From assembly GCA_023429855.1 (NCBI GenBank), contig JAEZDB010000099.1, positions 1 through 13,507 on the forward strand: a stretch of 13,507 bases of DNA, written 5' to 3'. This DNA comes from Actinomycetes bacterium (GTDB lineage: Bacteria > Actinomycetota > Thermoleophilia > Solirubrobacterales > Solirubrobacteraceae). Position numbers and translations under genes: made by a program. Below the pieces are notes generated by a model. It did no database searches and was not told the DNA's origin. It worked only from the letters and a program-made list of their open reading frames with translations. Positions 12,544 to 13,507 of the stretch are shown here, one piece after another (positions within the stretch are counted from its first letter, which is position 1; each line of letters starts with the position of its first letter).

Positions 12544-12803
12544 CCGGGTTGATCGCCTCGTCGGCAAGTTCCGACTTCCACCTCTGGCGCGACATGCTCG
12601 AGGTCGTCCTGTTCGGGCTTGGCGCCGGCGTGGGCCTCGCCATCGCCTACGGCCTGGCGATGCGGGGCATGATCCTCGGCAGCACGGCCCAGCGAGAAGG
12701 CCGCGGCGGTGCCGCGGCGGCGAACTACGCGGTGGGCGCGCTATTCGCCGTGATCTGCGTCAGTGCGGTCGCGTTCGCGCTGGCGTCGATGCTGCACCGG
12801 TAG
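12540..12803 (+). CDS. Small two-helix membrane protein coupled to the phosphate transporter
   Basis: 87 residues. The ATG (12540-12542) overlaps the transporter's TGA as ATGA, so translation is coupled. Two hydrophobic helices, at about 20-41 (MLEVVLFGLGAGVGLAIAYG) and about 64-84 (AVGALFAVICVSAVAFALAS), are joined by a charged Gly/Arg loop (STAQREGRGGAAA). There is no signal peptide cleavage site and no known domain. Location directly behind DUF47 and PiT suggests an accessory subunit or regulator of the permease. I do not recognise the family, and a role in phosphate uptake is inference from operon context only. Confidence 0.8.
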   Translation: MTGLIASSASSDFHLWRDMLEVVLFGLGAGVGLAIAYGLAMRGMILGSTAQREGRGGAAAANYAVGALFAVICVSAVAFALASMLHR

Positions 12804-12840
12804 CGGCGCGGGTCGCTCGGCGCCGGCAGGCCCGCTGATC

Positions 12841-12846
12841 TAGCCT
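12841..12846 (+). promoter_or_regulatory. Candidate -10 element before the DsbA-like gene
   Basis: TAGCCT, 8 nt before the ATG at 12855. It resembles the leaderless pattern of the other genes but with one extra base. No -35 is seen, and the gene could also be read from the phosphate operon 51 nt upstream. Confidence 0.35.
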
Positions 12847-12854
12847 GGTCTGCG

Positions 12855-13487
12855 ATGGGCATCGAGGTCGAGCAGCACGGTGGCGACGGCGACGGCGAGA
12901 CGCCGCGACCGACCGCGAACATCGCGTTCTACTACGACTTCGCGAGCCCGGAGAGCTACCTCGCGCTCGAGCGGCTCGCCAAGTCGCTCGCGGCGTTCGC
13001 GCCCGAGCTGATCCCGGTCCGTTCGGCGGAACTCGACCCGCTGCCGGCTCCCGACGACGACGCGCGGCGCGCCAACATCGAAGAGGTCGCCGGCCGCTCC
13101 GACGTGCTGCCGCTCGTCTGGCCCGCGGGCTTTCCCGACCTCGACACCGCCGACGCCGTCCGCGCGGCGACCTACGCCAAGTCGATCGGCAAGGTCGCGG
13201 TCTTCTCGCTGTCGCTCTTCCGGCAGATCTACGCCGGCGGCGCCGACCCGAGCAGCATCACGACGATCTACCTCGCGGCGGCCGCTTCGGAGATCCACCC
13301 TCGCGCGATCGACCAGGCGCTCTCGCGCGACCGCGTTGGCCAGCAGGCTGATGCCGCGACCGAGGCAGCGCGCGGCGCGGGCGTCACCAGCGTTCCCGCG
13401 CTGCGGATCGGCCAGCGGCTCCTCGTGGGGCCCGCGTTGCTGCAAGACGCCGCCGCCGTGATGCGGCAGGCGCTGCAGGGCGGCTGA
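12855..13487 (+). CDS. DsbA/HCCA-isomerase-like thioredoxin-fold protein without CxxC
   Basis: 210 residues, ATG at 12855-12857. After a Gly/Asp-rich N-terminal extension (1-20) comes the thioredoxin-like strand IAFYYDFASPESYLALERL (23-41). The CxxC of true DsbA is replaced by S31-P-E-S, the pattern of 2-hydroxychromene-2-carboxylate isomerases and kappa-class GSTs, where the serine works with glutathione. A helical insertion covers about 68-170. The cis-proline loop GVTSVPALRIG (176-186, P181) and the final strand and helix (LLVGPALLQDAAAVM) complete the fold. No signal peptide, so cytosolic. There are no cysteines, so it cannot act as a disulfide oxidase. Enzyme activity and substrate are not assigned. 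Confidence 0.92.
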   Translation: MGIEVEQHGGDGDGETPRPTANIAFYYDFASPESYLALERLAKSLAAFAPELIPVRSAELDPLPAPDDDARRANIEEVAGRSDVLPLVWPAGFPDLDTADAVRAATYAKSIGKVAVFSLSLFRQIYAGGADPSSITTIYLAAAASEIHPRAIDQALSRDRVGQQADAATEAARGAGVTSVPALRIGQRLLVGPALLQDAAAVMRQALQGG

Positions 13488-13507
13488 CGCTCTACGCGGC
13501 GCCGCGC
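13488..13507. other. Terminal 20 bases, no feature
   Basis: Only the GC palindrome GCGGCGCCGC is visible after the last stop codon, too short to call a terminator. Confidence 0.3.

Noticed and set aside
11724..12803. 359-codon plus-strand open frame overlapping the phosphate transporter
   Set aside because: Only its end is real: the 87-codon membrane protein beginning at 12540. The upstream part is a shifted reading of the transporter.
1..13507. CRISPR arrays, tRNA or rRNA genes
   Set aside because: No regularly spaced repeats were seen and no tRNA- or rRNA-like stretch was recognised on either strand. Small RNAs cannot be excluded by eye.

Overview
The window is high-GC DNA (roughly 70% by eye) with dense, short-spaced genes on both strands. 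Start regions with almost no Shine-Dalgarno sequences, a DUF6325/SHOCT gene pair and an ESX-type toxin architecture all suggest an actinobacterium. A Thermoleophilia/Solirubrobacterales-like lineage is my guess, but no rRNA or other marker is present to prove it.

Layout. Positions 1-912 (minus) hold a membrane diguanylate cyclase cut by the window edge. Positions 1049-4794 (minus) form a polymorphic-toxin operon. Read 5' to 3' on the minus strand it contains: a 119-aa helical partner protein; a 351-aa toxin with a helical N-terminus, a hydrophobic Gly-rich pre-toxin region and a C-terminal EndoU-type RNase domain; a 343-aa two-module putative immunity protein; and a second multi-module paralogue whose third module is broken by two frameshifts. 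Positions 4867-5532 (minus) encode a NarL/LuxR-type response regulator. Positions 5602-6540 (minus) hold a second toxin/immunity cassette. It has no N-terminus, re-uses the same pre-toxin segment (181 bp, about 96% identical) and carries a different toxin domain, probably ADP-ribosyltransferase-like. A one-module member of the same immunity family overlaps it by 4 nt. The cassette stops abruptly inside the remains of a flavin monooxygenase-like gene (6541-6983, plus), which also has a frameshift.

Positions 6984-7754 (minus) are a DUF6325 gene followed by a SHOCT-domain gene. Positions 7830-8366 (minus) encode a RibD/DHFR-like reductase. On the plus strand follow a CHASE-PAS-PAS-GGDEF diguanylate cyclase (8544-10712), a phosphate-transport operon of a DUF47 PhoU-like protein, a PiT permease and an 87-aa two-helix membrane protein (10781-12803), and a DsbA/HCCA-isomerase-like protein without a CxxC motif (12855-13487).

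The most notable content is the toxin locus. Toxins with unrelated C-terminal domains are followed by immunity-like proteins built from the same roughly 110-residue helical module. This raises the possibility that the module recognises the shared pre-toxin region rather than the toxin domain. The headless cassette looks like a displaced or captured module able to swap toxin tips by recombination through the 181-bp arm. A second window-wide pattern is a TANNNT hexamer exactly 7 nt before the start codon of several transcription-unit-leading genes, which points to leaderless mRNAs.
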